A DNA stretch of 64,000 bases from Actinoalloteichus caeruleus DSM 43889. Lineage in GTDB: Bacteria; Actinomycetota; Actinomycetes; Mycobacteriales; Pseudonocardiaceae. Each line of letters opens with the position of its first letter. The first letter of the stretch is position 1. The stretch covers positions 2,976,001 to 3,040,000 of the forward strand of contig NZ_AUBJ02000001.1 in the NCBI RefSeq assembly GCF_000429185.2, written 5' to 3'. The notes below the pieces were generated by a model, which saw only the letters and a program-made list of their open reading frames with translations, was not told the origin of the DNA and ran no database searches. The position numbers were made by a program, and so were the translations under genes. Below, piece by piece: positions 63,119 through 64,000 of the stretch.

Positions 63119-63403
63119 GTGGACATCGAGGTGCGGGACGTGTGGGAACGATCGCGTTACGAGGTCCTCGTGGACGGGAGGCCCGGCGGCTTCCTCGACT
63201 ACCAGCGGGAACCCGGGTTGTTGGTCCTCACCCACGCCGAGGTGCGACCGGAACTCGGCGGCCGAGGCGTCGGTGGGGAGCTGACCAGGCGCGCGCTCGA
63301 CGACATCCGGGGCCGGGGCCTCGCCGTGCGCCCGCGGTGCCCCTTCGTGGAGCAGTGGATCCGTCGGCACCCCGAGTACGGGGACCTGGTCGCGGGCGGG
63401 TGA
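63119..63403 (+). CDS. Small GNAT-like N-acetyltransferase (YjdJ type)
   Basis: A 94-residue protein of the minimal GNAT family: RYEVLVDGRPGGFLDYQRE, LVLTHAEVRPELGGRGVGGELTRRALDDI (acetyl-CoA loop RGxG), and the family-typical RCPFVEQWIRRHPEY with its Cys. The substrate is unknown. GTG 63119 follows GGGAAGG. It lies 50 bp after the symporter. Confidence 0.85.
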   Translation: MDIEVRDVWERSRYEVLVDGRPGGFLDYQREPGLLVLTHAEVRPELGGRGVGGELTRRALDDIRGRGLAVRPRCPFVEQWIRRHPEYGDLVAGG

Positions 63404-63416
63404 GGTCTGGCGGCTC

Positions 63417-63824
63417 TCACGGGCCGCGCAGCAGGTCCAGGCCGCCGCGCAGGTGCCCGAGCAGTTCCTCCCGCTGGTGGGAGGTGAACACCACGCTGAT
63501 CTCGTCGTCGCCCGGTGCGAGGGTGAGCGTGACCGCGCGGCCGTCGGCCGGGCGCGTGACCCGCATCCGCATGACGCCGTGAAGATCGTGCGTGCCCGTG
63601 ACATCGCTCGGTGCGGGTCCGGCGGTGTCCGCCACCGCGTCGATCAGTCCAGTGACACCTGATCGGTTCAGAAGGATGGAGAATCGCGCGGTGGATGCCA
63701 AACGTAAGAACAGTCCACGTCTGTCCTCACTCAACTCCACCTGATTGGTGCAAGGACCACTGCGAATATCACTGCCTGTCACACGTCGGTAGAAAGTGAA
63801 GGTGCGCGTCTCAGCCATTCGCAT
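63417..63824 (-). CDS. Hypothetical protein under a palindromic operator
   Basis: A 135-residue protein (MRMAETRTFTFYRRVTGSDI) with no recognised domain, predicted mixed alpha/beta. ATG 63824 has GAGGTG at 9 bases; GTG 63836 and ATG 63818 are alternatives. It converges on the GNAT gene with 13 bp between stops. Its 5' part is notably lower in GC than the neighbours. Confidence 0.65.
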   Translation of the reverse strand: MRMAETRTFTFYRRVTGSDIRSGPCTNQVELSEDRRGLFLRLASTARFSILLNRSGVTGLIDAVADTAGPAPSDVTGTHDLHGVMRMRVTRPADGRAVTLTLAPGDDEISVVFTSHQREELLGHLRGGLDLLRGP

Positions 63825-63846
63825 GATGCCTGTCACCTCTTCTGGT

Positions 63847-63863
63847 TACTGACCTAGTCAGTA
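63847..63863. promoter_or_regulatory. Perfect 17-bp palindrome TACTGACCTAGTCAGTA
   Basis: Seven-base half-sites with a 3-base centre, 23 bp before the start of the hypothetical gene, in an AT-richer patch. The geometry is that of TetR-family operators. The cognate regulator is not in the window on the left; it may lie beyond the right edge. Confidence 0.6.
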
Positions 63864-64000
63864 CCGCGAGCCGCGCAGCCGACCCTCTAATGTGGTGGCG
63901 CGTCGAACGGGACCGACGGGTGACGCGCAACGCGGGATCGCGGTTGTCGACCACCCCGCGAATGCGGCGCACCCGGCACCGACCTACCATCCCGTGAAAT
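63864..64000. other. Right edge, no gene seen
   Basis: About 140 bp with no supported coding frame before the window ends. Confidence 0.3.

Noticed and set aside
61579-63126. 515-codon minus-strand frame
   Set aside because: Antisense of the sodium:solute symporter; composition is His/Glu/Gln-rich as expected of a mirror of transmembrane codons.

Overview
The window is very GC-rich, with strong third-position GC, frequent GTG starts and 4-bp stop/start overlaps. It is the chromosome of an actinobacterium, most likely a member of the Pseudonocardiaceae (inferred from gene content). Its backbone follows the gene order I recall for the Mycobacterium tuberculosis Rv2228c-Rv2247 region: RNase H/phosphatase, zinc-ribbon protein, Nif3-like, LMW-PTP, SURF1, CobD, then AhpE, DUF3052, AceE, then FasR, FabD, FabH/AcpP/FabF, AccD6.

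Two accessory blocks interrupt this backbone. Block 1 (about 6.8-18.5 kb) lies between cobD and a tRNA-Val. It holds a three-gene SMC-like operon of the Wadjet/MksBEF type (JetA, JetB and JetC relatives; the JetD nuclease is absent). It also holds a TetR-SDR divergent pair with a palindromic operator and a MarR-MFS efflux operon. Block 2 (about 22.8-33.9 kb) lies between aceE and fasR. It holds an XRE/DUF397 regulator pair expanded into a tandem array of DUF397 genes, a VOC protein, a lone fifth DUF397 gene behind an unusual AT-rich control region, Map, MgtE, a secreted M14 carboxypeptidase, an FMN-riboswitch-controlled PnuC-like (RibM-type) transporter and a multiply frameshifted GNAT pseudogene.

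The fatty-acid cluster (34-42 kb: fasR, an inserted aldo/keto reductase, fabD-fabH-acpP-fabF-accD6) supplies type II fatty-acid synthesis. From 42 to 50 kb there are membrane or envelope proteins, DUF3145, a NERD-like membrane protein, a disulfide-type flavoprotein and a PRC-barrel/DUF2382 stress protein. At 50.7-54.7 kb a two-gene cassette (helical protein plus DUF3558 lipoprotein) occurs three times in tandem; it is mosaic in similarity and one copy is frameshifted.

The right end carries amtB-glnB (nitrogen), a secreted M15 peptidase, ftsY (split by an apparent single-base deletion in a homopolymer), anmK behind a near-consensus DasR site, a sodium:solute symporter, a small GNAT and a DUF-like gene behind a perfect TetR-type palindrome. 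The several one-base frameshifts may partly be assembly errors, which should be kept in mind.
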